Origin: Gaiellasilicea sp963707575
GTDB taxonomy: Bacteria; Actinomycetota; Thermoleophilia; Gaiellales; Gaiellaceae
NCBI GenBank assembly: GCA_963707575.1
Contig: OY970171.1
Location: forward strand, 2,480,001-2,544,000
Direction: 5' to 3'
Length of the DNA: 64,000 nt
The translations under genes were made by a program, and so were the position numbers. How positions within the stretch are numbered: the first letter of the stretch is position 1; each line of letters begins with the position of its first letter. The notes below the pieces were generated by a model. It saw only the letters and a program-made list of their open reading frames with translations, ran no database searches and was not told where the DNA came from. Shown piece by piece: positions 1-7,228 of this stretch.

Positions 1-380
1 TTCTCCGCCAGCGGCCAGAGGATCTTGTCCACGATCAGGGCCTTGTCGCCCGCGTGCGTGGCGATGTAGGTGATGTCGTCGGGGTGGAGCCGGAGGTTCA
101 GCGTGTGCGTGACCATCCCCGCGACCGGCAGGCCGATGTACGCCTCCAGATGCTGGTAGTGGTTCCACGCAAAGGTCCCGACCCGGTCGCCCTCTTTCAG
201 GCCGAGGCCCTTCAGGGCCAGCGTCAGCTGCTTCGTCCGCTGGGCGAAGTCGGCGTACGAGTAGCGGTGGAAGCTCTTGTCCGTCCGCCGCGTGACGATC
301 TGCTTGTGCGCGAAGAGCTGCTCCGCTCGGCGCAGGATCGACGGCACGTTCAGCTCGTAGTCCATGATCAGGCCCTTCAC
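1..380 (-). CDS. Fatty-acyl-CoA synthetase, AMP-binding family (partial, N-terminal part)
   Basis: Only the first ~126 residues lie in the window; the gene continues past base 1. The visible protein begins MKGLIMDYELNVPSILRRA and continues with KQIVTRRTDKSFHRYSYADF and GLKEGDRVGTFAWNHYQHLEAY, the usual opening of medium/long-chain acyl-CoA ligases, which adenylate a fatty acid and transfer it to CoA. A GTG start at 380 is chosen because AAAGGAG lies 6 nt upstream and GTGA overlaps the stop of the cupin gene; ATG at 365 is an alternative. It is the last gene of the minus-strand acyl-CoA operon and probably activates that pathway's substrate. The catalytic AMP-binding motif lies outside the window. 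Confidence 0.85.
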   Translation of the reverse strand, partial: MKGLIMDYELNVPSILRRAEQLFAHKQIVTRRTDKSFHRYSYADFAQRTKQLTLALKGLGLKEGDRVGTFAWNHYQHLEAYIGLPVAGMVTHTLNLRLHPDDITYIATHAGDKALIVDKILWPLAE

Positions 381-772
381 GACCGCTCCTTTCCCAAGCC
401 CTGGCGGAGCGCGAGGTCCTCGTCGGTCATGACGTGGCCGTCCCGCTCGACGTAGCCGTCCTTGCCGCCGATCACGAGCAGCACGAGGTCGTCGTCACCC
501 GCGTTCGCGATCCGGCGCGGGGTCGTCGACTCGGCGTGGAAGAGGCCGCCGGGACCGAGGATGCGCTCCTCGCCCTCGACCTCCACCCTGGCGGTGCCGC
601 TGTGGACGAAGTAAAGCTCGTCCTGAGTGTCGTGGTAGTGGTGGATGCCCGGATGGCCCGGCGGATAGACGACGCCGTTGACGCCGAACGCGGTCACGCC
701 GAGTGCCGCGCGCACCTTGCGGAAGCCGTACCCCTCTCCGAGCTCGTCGAGCGACGAGAACGCGTGTCCCAT
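377..772 (-). CDS. Small cupin-domain protein
   Basis: A 131-aa single-domain cupin. The first cupin motif reads HHYHDTQDELYFVHSG with candidate metal ligands His, His and Glu; the second motif region is GGLFHAESTTPRRIAN with a further His. No signal peptide or membrane segment is seen, so it is probably cytoplasmic. The ATG at 772 overlaps the stop of the SnoaL-like gene as TGATG, and its own stop overlaps the GTG of the acyl-CoA synthetase, so all are translationally coupled. Such cupins can be dioxygenases, isomerases or simple binding proteins; the sequence does not say which. The operon suggests a role in catabolism of a CoA-linked substrate. Confidence 0.75.
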   Translation of the reverse strand: MGHAFSSLDELGEGYGFRKVRAALGVTAFGVNGVVYPPGHPGIHHYHDTQDELYFVHSGTARVEVEGEERILGPGGLFHAESTTPRRIANAGDDDLVLLVIGGKDGYVERDGHVMTDEDLALRQGLGKERS

Positions 773-1227
773 CAGGCGGCCCTCCTGGGTGCATCGGTGT
801 AGACACGCTCGCCCGCGAAGCGGCGCGCCTCTCGGTCCCACGGGAAGAAGATCGCGTTGCGCCACGTCATCCGCTCGTTCGTCGGCTCGTTGTCGAGCCA
901 CTTCGCCCGGTGCGTGCCCGTGACGATCGCCTCCTCGACGACCCCCTGCGGCCCGATCACGATGTTCTGTAGCTCGAAGACGATGTCGGGGAACGCGGTC
1001 AGGAGCTCCGTGTAGAAGCGTGCCGCCCCCTCGTGGCCGTGCCAGGAGACCTCGTCGGGGTAGACGGTGTAGACGCAGTCCTCCGAGAGCGTCGCGAGCA
1101 GCCCCTCGATCGAACGGTTGTCCTCCGCCTTCGAGTGCGCCTTCCAGAGCTCGCGGATCTCGTCGACCTCCGCCGGGTCGACCTCCATTCGCATCAGTTC
1201 CAGCACTTCTGCTTTCGGGACGGGCAT
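772..1227 (-). CDS. SnoaL-like / NTF2-fold protein
   Basis: A 151-aa protein with the NTF2-like pattern of SnoaL-family proteins: EIRELWKAHSKAEDNRSIEGLL, then DCVYTVYP, HGHEGAARFYTELLTAFPD and THRAKWLDNEPTNERMTW. The fold hosts ketosteroid isomerases, polyketide cyclases and dehydratases; no family-specific catalytic residue can be assigned by eye. ATG at 1227 is preceded by TGAGGAGG, a strong ribosome site. It sits 8 nt after the short acyl-CoA dehydrogenase gene and overlaps the cupin gene, so it likely acts in the same acyl-CoA or steroid/terpenoid-like side-chain route. That role is inferred from context only. Confidence 0.7.
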   Translation of the reverse strand: MPVPKAEVLELMRMEVDPAEVDEIRELWKAHSKAEDNRSIEGLLATLSEDCVYTVYPDEVSWHGHEGAARFYTELLTAFPDIVFELQNIVIGPQGVVEEAIVTGTHRAKWLDNEPTNERMTWRNAIFFPWDREARRFAGERVYTDAPRRAA

Positions 1228-1235
1228 GGGCCTCC

Positions 1236-2111
1236 TCAGTCGAGAATCGCGGCTGCGACCGCGCGCCGGTGGACGGCCGCGTGGCCGCCGAACGCGTCGA
1301 TCCACTGCGCGCGCTTGTAGTAGCGGTGCAGGTCGTGCTCCCAGGTGAAGCCGATGCCGCCGTGTACCTGGATCGAGCGCTCGCAGGCGGCAACGGCGTT
1401 CTCGCCCGCGAACGCTTTCGCGGACGCGACCGCGGTGGGCGCGCGCTCGTCGTCCTCGGCGACGCACCACGCAGCCCAGTAGGCGAGCGAGCGGGCCAGC
1501 TCGGTCTCGACGTAGGTGTCCGCCAGCGGATGCGAGACGGCCTGGTAGGTGCCGATCTTCTTGCCGAACTGCTCGCGCTCTGCGACGTAGCCGATCCCGA
1601 GCTCGAGCACGCGCTGGGCGACGCCGACTGCCTCGAGCGCGAGCCCGGCGAGCAGCCGGAGGCGCACCGGCTCGAAGCTGCCGTCGAGTGGGGGCTTGTG
1701 TTCCTGGACCACAAGCCTCCCCAGCGGGCGCGTCTCGTCGGTCGTGCGCGAGGTCTCGCCCTCGGCCGGAGCGACCGTCATGTCCTCGCGCAGGACGGCG
1801 TCCACGCCGTCCAGGTTCGGCACCCAGCCGCCGAGCTCGACCGACCACGCCTGCTCGTCCACCTCGGGGAGGGCGGGGAGGACGACCGCGGTCGTCAGGA
1901 ACGGCCCGGCGTAGAGAGCCCGGCCGACCTCCTCGAACAGGATCGCCTCGTCGACGAAGGACAGGCCGCCGCCACCGCGTTCCTCGGGCACCGAGACGCC
2001 CAGCCAGCCGAGCTCCCGGAGCGCCGACAGCGGGGCACCCGGGTTCGCCTCCAGGAACGCGCGCGCCTCGCGCCGCAGCTCCTCCTGCTCCTGGCTGAAG
2101 GAGAAGTCCAC
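1236..2111 (-). CDS. Short acyl-CoA dehydrogenase-like subunit lacking the catalytic glutamate
   Basis: At 291 aa it is about 90 residues shorter than a usual acyl-CoA dehydrogenase. The N-terminal helical domain (FSFSQEQEELRREARAFL) and the C-terminal domain (YVAEREQFGKKIGTYQAV, QVHGGIGFTWEHDLHRYYKRA) are present, but the middle beta domain is strongly reduced and the usual Glu-Gly-Thr segment near the end is absent. Short partners like this occur in heteromeric steroid-type dehydrogenases, where a second subunit supplies the active site. The full-length partner is the next gene upstream (2167-3297). GTG start at 2111. A 12-bp inverted repeat separates the two genes. Confidence 0.85.
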   Translation of the reverse strand: MDFSFSQEQEELRREARAFLEANPGAPLSALRELGWLGVSVPEERGGGGLSFVDEAILFEEVGRALYAGPFLTTAVVLPALPEVDEQAWSVELGGWVPNLDGVDAVLREDMTVAPAEGETSRTTDETRPLGRLVVQEHKPPLDGSFEPVRLRLLAGLALEAVGVAQRVLELGIGYVAEREQFGKKIGTYQAVSHPLADTYVETELARSLAYWAAWCVAEDDERAPTAVASAKAFAGENAVAACERSIQVHGGIGFTWEHDLHRYYKRAQWIDAFGGHAAVHRRAVAAAILD

Positions 2112-2114
2112 TAA

Positions 2115-2166
2115 TGGGTCTCCCGGTGACGGTTTCGCGAGGCCCTAACTGTTGCCGGGAGACCCA
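2115..2166. repeat. 12-bp perfect inverted repeat between two acyl-CoA dehydrogenase genes
   Basis: Arms TGGGTCTCCCGG (2115-2126) and CCGGGAGACCCA (2155-2166) enclose a 28-nt loop and fill the whole gap between the dehydrogenase genes, starting at the TAG of one and ending just before the GTG of the next. In RNA it would form a strong hairpin without a U-run, so it could be an mRNA-processing or attenuating hairpin, or a dispersed palindromic element. Only one copy is present in this window. Confidence 0.8.
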
Positions 2167-3297
2167 CTACCGGGACCTCGGGAGGCCGAGCACGCGCTCG
2201 GCGATGATGTTGCGCAGGATCTCCGAGGTTCCGGCCTCGATCGTGTTGCCGCGGCTCCGCAGCTGCTGGTGCTGCCAGTAGCCGTCGCCGTCCACCACGC
2301 TGGCCTCGGCGCCGAGCAGCTCGAGCGCGAGCTTCGTCACGCGCTGGTTCGCCTCCGACCACCAGAGCTTCGCCCCGGAGCCCTCCGGGCCCGGGATGCC
2401 GGTCTTCATCAGCGTCGTCAGGGCGCGGTAGTTCGTGTAGCGCACGGCCTGCAGGCCGATCCACTCGCGGGCGATCGCGTCGCGCTGGAGCTCGGTCGCG
2501 CCGCGCTCCTTCGCAAGCGCGACCAGCTTCTGGATCTGCGCCTCGAGCGCGGCGGTGAGTGCGAACCCGAGCGTGCCGCGCTCGTGCAGCAGCGTCGTCA
2601 TGGCGACCGCCCAGCCGTTGCCGATCTCGTCGAGGGCGTTCTCGACCGGGACCCGCACGTCGCTGAAGAAGATCTCGTTGAACTCCGCCTCGCCGGTGAT
2701 CTGGCGCAGGGGCCGCACCTCGACGCCCGGTGAGTGCATGTCCACGAGCAGGTAGGTGAGGCCCGCGTGGCGCTGCGAGTCGGGGTCGCTGCGCGTGACG
2801 AGGATGCACCAGTCCGCGATGTGCGCGAATGACGACCACACCTTCTGGCCGTTGACGACGAAGTGGTCGCCGTCGAGGTTCGCGCTCGTGCGGACGGCCG
2901 AGAGGTCGGAGCCCGCGTCCGGCTCCGAGAAGCCCTGGCACCAGATCTCCTCGGTGGAAAGGATCTTCTCCAGGTGGCGCGCCTTCTGTGCCTCGGTGCC
3001 GTGGGCGATGATCGTGGGGCCGGCCATGCCGAGGCCGATCACGCCGAGATGCGAGGGCGCTTCCGCGCGCGCCATCTCCTCGAGGAAGATCGCCTGGTGG
3101 CTGTAGGGCGCGCCGGCGCCGCCGTACTCCTTCGGCCAGGTCAGCCCGGCGTAGCCTGCGTCGAAGAGCTTGCGGCTCCATTCGCGCCCGGCCTCCTCGA
3201 ACCGGCCACCTCTGATCTCGTCCGTGAGGTTCTCCTCGATCCAGGAGCGCAGCTCTGCGCGGAACGCTGCCTCCTCGGGGGTGTCGCGGAGATCCAT
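2167..3297 (-). CDS. Acyl-CoA dehydrogenase (catalytic subunit)
   Basis: A 376-aa full-length FAD acyl-CoA dehydrogenase. N-terminal domain FRAELRSWIEENLTDE; flavin/substrate strands WCQGFSEPDAGSDLSAVRTSA and FVVNGQKVWSSFAHIADW; C-terminal catalytic segment NTIEAGTSEILRNIIAERVLGLPR, with Glu in the EAGTSE motif as the expected catalytic base. It catalyses alpha,beta-desaturation of an acyl-CoA and passes electrons to ETF. It is first in a five-gene minus-strand operon and is the probable heteromeric partner of the short gene at 1236-2111. A TAGAGT box 6 nt before the ATG suggests a leaderless transcript. Confidence 0.92.
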   Translation of the reverse strand: MDLRDTPEEAAFRAELRSWIEENLTDEIRGGRFEEAGREWSRKLFDAGYAGLTWPKEYGGAGAPYSHQAIFLEEMARAEAPSHLGVIGLGMAGPTIIAHGTEAQKARHLEKILSTEEIWCQGFSEPDAGSDLSAVRTSANLDGDHFVVNGQKVWSSFAHIADWCILVTRSDPDSQRHAGLTYLLVDMHSPGVEVRPLRQITGEAEFNEIFFSDVRVPVENALDEIGNGWAVAMTTLLHERGTLGFALTAALEAQIQKLVALAKERGATELQRDAIAREWIGLQAVRYTNYRALTTLMKTGIPGPEGSGAKLWWSEANQRVTKLALELLGAEASVVDGDGYWQHQQLRSRGNTIEAGTSEILRNIIAERVLGLPRSR

Positions 3298-3303
3298 GCC
3301 GCG

Positions 3304-3309
3304 ACTCTA
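3304..3309 (-). promoter_or_regulatory. -10 box for leaderless acyl-CoA dehydrogenase operon
   Basis: On the minus strand TAGAGT is followed after 6 nt (CGCGGC) by the ATG at 3297. No ribosome site fits between, so transcription probably starts at or next to the start codon. The same TANNNT-N6-start arrangement recurs through the window. Confidence 0.55.
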
Positions 3310-3314
3310 AACCG

Positions 3315-4079
3315 TCACGTCTCCAGGAACGAGACGACCAGCGGGTTGAAGCGCTGCGGCGATTCGAGGAAGAGCAGGTGGCCACCGCCGCGGAACGTCT
3401 CGAGCCGAGCACCCGGGATCCGCTGCGCGAGCTCGACGCCGTTCTCGTAGGGCACGATCCGGTCGGCGTCTCCGTGGACGACGAGCGTGTGCGCCGCGAT
3501 CTCCTCCACCGGCGTGACCTGCCCGACGAAGCGCCAACAGGCGTCGTACTGCGCGCGCCAGCACTCCGGCGGCGTGGGGTGCTCGAGCCGGTCGGCGAGG
3601 AGCTGCTCGAACTCTTCACGGTGCTCGTCCGCCCAGCCCGGGGCGAAGGAGAGCGGCATCGACGCGCGCGCGAACTCGGCCGGCGGGCGGTGGGCGTTCG
3701 CCTCCCAGACCTCGCGCGTGGCGTCCGGGGTCAGCACGTGTCGGTCTCCGCCGGTCGCGGTGCAGACGAGCACGAGCCGCTCGACGAGCTGTGGGTGCCG
3801 GAGCGCGAGCAGCTGCGCGATGTAGCCGCCCATGGAGAAGCCCGCGACGTGCGCACGCCGACCGTCCAGCGCCTCGGCGGCATCGTCGGCCAGCTCCTCG
3901 AGCGAGTACGGCCCGGGAGGCTTCGGCGAGCGGCCGGTGCCGCGGTTGTCGACCGCGATGCAGCGGAAGTGGTGCGACCACTCGGGCAGCTGCCGTTGCC
4001 ACGACCAGATCGCGTAGCCGAGCCCGGTGATCAGGAGCAGCGGCGGCCCCTCCCCGTGCTCCTCGGCGTAGAGCCTCAC
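3315..4079 (-). CDS. Alpha/beta-hydrolase
   Basis: A 254-aa alpha/beta-hydrolase-fold protein. The oxyanion region is LLLITGLGYAIWSWQ, the nucleophile elbow GFSMGG (Ser), the acid in VVHGDADRIVP (Asp), and the base in GGGHLLFLE (His), so the triad is complete. RCIAVDNRGTGRSPKPPGPYSLEELADD is typical of small lactonase, haloperoxidase-like or esterase members; the substrate cannot be named. GTG at 4079 is chosen because it overlaps the stop of the upstream solute-binding gene as GTGA; longer in-frame extension has no family similarity. It is last in the L,D-transpeptidase/solute-binding operon. No signal peptide is seen. Confidence 0.85.
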   Translation of the reverse strand: MRLYAEEHGEGPPLLLITGLGYAIWSWQRQLPEWSHHFRCIAVDNRGTGRSPKPPGPYSLEELADDAAEALDGRRAHVAGFSMGGYIAQLLALRHPQLVERLVLVCTATGGDRHVLTPDATREVWEANAHRPPAEFARASMPLSFAPGWADEHREEFEQLLADRLEHPTPPECWRAQYDACWRFVGQVTPVEEIAAHTLVVHGDADRIVPYENGVELAQRIPGARLETFRGGGHLLFLESPQRFNPLVVSFLET

Positions 4080-4873
4080 CGCAGGACCGGGAGCCTCGAG
4101 AGGTCCGCGCTCAGCCAGCGCTTCTCCAGCCGGGCCAGCGTGCCGTTGCGGGTCAACGTCCGCAGCGCGGCGTTCACGCCGGGGCGCAGAGGGCTGCCCT
4201 TCGGGAAGGCGATTCCGTACCGCTCGCGCGTCACGATCCGGCCCGCGAACGGCCCGTACCGCTCGGGCGCCGCGGCGCGCGCGGCCCCGAGGACGGCCGA
4301 GTCGTAGACGACTGCATCGCATCGGTCGGTGTAGAGGTAGTAGGTGAGCTGCGACGGGTCGTTGACGAGCCGGGGCTTCTTCCTCGGCTTGATCCGCTCG
4401 AGGATCGCGCGTGCGCCGGTCGTCGCCCGCTCGCTGCAGAGCTGGAGGCTGCGGAGGCCCGCGATCGAGGTCGGCACCGGCGCGAACCCTCGCCGCATCA
4501 GCACCGCCTGGTCGACCGTCAGGTAGGGCGCGGAGAAGTCGACCCGGCGGGCGCGCTCCGGAGTGATCGTGATCGCGGCGAGGGCGATCTCCCAGTCGGA
4601 CGGACGGCCGTTCAGGAGCGTCGAGAACAAGGGCTCGTGGACGAAGCGCGCCCTCGACCGGCCGAGCTGCTTCGCGAGAGCCCGTGCGAGGTCGATCTCG
4701 AGCCCTCGCGCCAGCACCACGTCGCGCCCGCGCACGGCTCCCACCTGCAGGCCGGCGACCGGCATCGAGACGCCGACGACGAGCTCTCCCGGGGCCTGCG
4801 CCGGCGGCGCCGCAGCACCAGCGGGCAGCGCGAGCGAGAGGGCGGCGAGCGCGGTCGTCGCGACGGCTCTCAC
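4076..4873 (-). CDS. Family 3 extracellular solute-binding protein
   Basis: A 265-aa secreted protein: N-terminal hydrophobic signal (VRAVATTALAALSLALPAGAAA) followed by a periplasmic-binding-protein type II fold. ELVVGVSMPVAG, GLEIDLARALAKQLG, DWEIALAAITITPERARRVDFSAPYLTVDQAV and CDAVVYDSAVLG match polar amino-acid ABC binding proteins. There is no lipobox cysteine, which is unusual for a binding protein in a single-membrane bacterium; no permease or ATPase lies beside it. GTG at 4873 overlaps the stop of the L,D-transpeptidase gene. It might capture an amino acid or cell-wall fragment, or be a stand-alone sensor-type binding protein. Confidence 0.85.
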   Translation of the reverse strand: MRAVATTALAALSLALPAGAAAPPAQAPGELVVGVSMPVAGLQVGAVRGRDVVLARGLEIDLARALAKQLGRSRARFVHEPLFSTLLNGRPSDWEIALAAITITPERARRVDFSAPYLTVDQAVLMRRGFAPVPTSIAGLRSLQLCSERATTGARAILERIKPRKKPRLVNDPSQLTYYLYTDRCDAVVYDSAVLGAARAAAPERYGPFAGRIVTRERYGIAFPKGSPLRPGVNAALRTLTRNGTLARLEKRWLSADLSRLPVLR

Positions 4874-5952
4874 CGCGACCTCCCGAGTACCGTTACGACG
4901 GTCCCGGTGGGCGCGTGGTCGTACAGCCACTTCGCGTCGTAGCGCGGGACCCGCACGCAGCCGTGCGAGGCCGGCTGCGCGGGGACGTCCGGCGACTCGT
5001 GGAAGGCGACGCCGCCGACGAAGTAGCTCGCCCACGGCAGCCAGACCTTGTACGGGACCGACCACGAGTTCACCTCCTTGCGGAAGACGCTGAAGCGCCC
5101 TATCGGCGTCTCGAAGCCAGCGGCGCCGGTGGCGACGTGCAGCGTGCGCACGACGGTGCCGTCCTCGATGTAGAGGACGAGCTGGCGATCGAGGAGGACC
5201 TCGAAGCGGCGGCCCGACCCGGGTGCCCGCGGGGTCGGACGCGCCGCGCGGGCGAGGGCAGCCTGCGTCGCCGGGCCGGCGATGCCGTCGCGGCCGAGCC
5301 CTTCCCACTTCTGGAACGCCAGGACGGCGAAGCGTGTCTGCTCGCCCGCCTCGCCGTCGACGGCGTCCGCGGGGAGGAAGGAGAGCTCGGCGAGCCGCTG
5401 CTGGAGCGCACGCACGGCGGCGGTCGGGTCGGTGGGCTGCTCGGGCGCAGGCGGTCCCGGCGGCGGCACGTCGGGCCGTCCGGCCGCCTGCGCCGTGATC
5501 GCCCGGGAGGTCACGTAGCCGGGGAAGAGGCCCAGCGGCGTCGCGCCCTTGACGAGGAGCTTGACCGATTTCACCCCGCGGAACGAGGTCGCGGTGAGCA
5601 CGAGTTGCGTCACGCGCGCCGAGAGGCTCGCCGCGTTCGTCCCGGCGGCGAAGCGCTCGCCGACGTCGACGGTCGCAACGCCCTTCTGGATGGAGACCGC
5701 ACGGAGGGGCGTCCCGGCGGGCACACCGGTCGCGACCTCACGCCGTCGCTCCGCCGCCGTCGGGCCGGCGAGGAGGGCGGTCACGGCCTGGCGCAGGGTG
5801 GAGCCGCCGCGCTCGACGTAGACGAGCTGCTCGCCCTGGAGAAAGGCGACCTTCACGGTCGGCGACGGGGCGCCGGCGCCGCCGGACGCGCCGACGAGCG
5901 CTGCCGTGGCCAGCACGGCCGATCCGGTGAGGGCTCTCAGGAGCGGGCGCAT
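4870..5952 (-). CDS. L,D-transpeptidase with GerMN and peptidoglycan-binding domains
   Basis: A 360-aa exported protein. Order: signal segment RPLLRALTGSAVLATAALVGA (about 1-30); GerMN-like domain (about 30-155; VKVAFLQGEQLVYVERG, GVATVDVGERFAAGT); peptidoglycan-binding domain (about 185-245; VRALQQRLAELSFLPADAVDGEAG, FQKWEGLGRDGIAGP); and a YkuD catalytic domain at the C-terminus with SHGCVRV, where Cys is the acyl-enzyme residue. It likely makes 3-3 peptidoglycan cross-links or attaches polymers in the cell wall. ATG at 5952 gives a good signal peptide. First gene of a three-gene overlapping operon; TAGGCT lies 7 nt before the ATG. Confidence 0.9.
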   Translation of the reverse strand: MRPLLRALTGSAVLATAALVGASGGAGAPSPTVKVAFLQGEQLVYVERGGSTLRQAVTALLAGPTAAERRREVATGVPAGTPLRAVSIQKGVATVDVGERFAAGTNAASLSARVTQLVLTATSFRGVKSVKLLVKGATPLGLFPGYVTSRAITAQAAGRPDVPPPGPPAPEQPTDPTAAVRALQQRLAELSFLPADAVDGEAGEQTRFAVLAFQKWEGLGRDGIAGPATQAALARAARPTPRAPGSGRRFEVLLDRQLVLYIEDGTVVRTLHVATGAAGFETPIGRFSVFRKEVNSWSVPYKVWLPWASYFVGGVAFHESPDVPAQPASHGCVRVPRYDAKWLYDHAPTGTVVTVLGRSR

Positions 5953-5959
5953 CTCGGCG

Positions 5960-5965
5960 AGCCTA
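5960..5965 (-). promoter_or_regulatory. -10 box for L,D-transpeptidase gene (leaderless)
   Basis: Minus-strand TAGGCT with 7 nt (CGCCGAG) to the ATG at 5952. It sits in the 70-nt gap between this gene and the divergent dehydrogenase gene at 6023. Confidence 0.5.
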
Positions 5966-6022
5966 GCGAGCGCCCTGCTCTGGACCTGGCGTCTCTCCCG
6001 CAACACGTGCAGACTCTCGCCC

Positions 6023-7228
6023 ATGACCGATCTCGCGCTCCAGCCCGATGTCTCCGCCCGGCGCGCGCAGGTGCGCGCCTTCATGGAGGAGCACGTCTAC
6101 CCGAACGAGGCGGCGCTCGCGCGCGAGGACGACGCGGCGGATGCGCTGATCGAGAAGCTGCGCGCGCAGGCAAAGGAGGTCGGCATCTGGGCCCCGCATC
6201 TGCCGGAGGACGCGGGCGGCACGGGCTCCGGCTTCCTCGAGTACGCGCTCCTGAACGAGGAGATCGGCCGCAGCACCTGGGCACAGCTCGTCTTCAACTG
6301 CCAGGCTCCGGACGCGGGCAACGGCGAGATTCTGCACCTCTTCGGGACGCAGGAGCAGAAGGAGCGCTTCCTGCGCCCGCTCGTCGAGGGCACGGCGCGC
6401 TCGTTCTTCTCGATGACCGAGCCGGAGGTCTCCGGCGCCGACCCGACCGCGCTCAGGACGACCGCGGTGCTGGACGGCGACGAGTGGGTGATCGACGGCC
6501 ACAAGTGGTTCTCGTCCTCGGCGGAGGGTGCGGCGTTCGGGATCGTGATGGCCGTCACCGACGCGGAGGCGGCGCCGCACCGGCGCATGAGTCAGATCCT
6601 CGTCCCCACCGACACGCCGGGCTACGAGCTGATCCGGGCGATCCCGGTGCTCGGGCACGCGGGCCGGGGTTGGTCGACGCACTGCGAGGTGCGCTACACG
6701 GGCGTGCGCGTCCCCCGCGAGAACGTGCTCGGCGAGCCGGGCGACGGCTTCCGGATCGCGCAGAAGCGGCTCGGGCCGGGGCGGATCCACCACGTGATGC
6801 GCTGGCTCGGCCAGATGCAGCGCGCCTTCGAGCTGATGTGCTCCTACGCGCTCGAGCGGGAGATCGGCGGCGCGCCGCTCGCCGACCGGCAGACGGTCCA
6901 GAACTGGATCGCCGACTCAGCCGCCGAGATCCAGGCCTGCCGGCTGCTGACGCTCGACGCCGCGCGGAAGCTCGACGAGGGCGACGAGGCGCGGATCGAG
7001 GTCTCGCTGATCAAGTTCTACGCCGCGCGCGTGCTGAACGAGGTGATCGACCGCGCGGTGCAGGTGCACGGGGCGCGCGGGCTCACCGACGAGACGCCGC
7101 TCGGGCACATGTTCGCGATGGCGCGTGCGGCGCGGATCTACGACGGGCCGGACGAGGTGCACCGCATGGTCGTGAGCCGCCGCATCCTCAAGGAGTTCGC
7201 GGACGGCGGCACGTACAGGTTCGACTAG
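6023..7228 (+). CDS. Acyl-CoA dehydrogenase, ACAD10/11-like
   Basis: A 401-aa flavin acyl-CoA dehydrogenase. Sequence landmarks of the ACAD10/ACAD11 branch are clear: FMEEHVYPNE near the N-terminus, FNCQAPDAGNGEILHLFGT, FFSMTEPEVSGADPT, LGPGRIHHVMRWLGQMQRAFE and RIYDGPDEVHRMVV at the C-terminus. That branch acts on 4-hydroxy or long-chain acyl-CoAs in animals; bacterial members often sit with an aminoglycoside-phosphotransferase-like kinase, which is not present here. ATG 6023 is the start that matches the family. It stands alone, divergent from the L,D-transpeptidase gene and convergent with the deiodinase-like gene, with which it shares a CTAG as stop codons. Confidence 0.92.
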   Translation: MTDLALQPDVSARRAQVRAFMEEHVYPNEAALAREDDAADALIEKLRAQAKEVGIWAPHLPEDAGGTGSGFLEYALLNEEIGRSTWAQLVFNCQAPDAGNGEILHLFGTQEQKERFLRPLVEGTARSFFSMTEPEVSGADPTALRTTAVLDGDEWVIDGHKWFSSSAEGAAFGIVMAVTDAEAAPHRRMSQILVPTDTPGYELIRAIPVLGHAGRGWSTHCEVRYTGVRVPRENVLGEPGDGFRIAQKRLGPGRIHHVMRWLGQMQRAFELMCSYALEREIGGAPLADRQTVQNWIADSAAEIQACRLLTLDAARKLDEGDEARIEVSLIKFYAARVLNEVIDRAVQVHGARGLTDETPLGHMFAMARAARIYDGPDEVHRMVVSRRILKEFADGGTYRFD

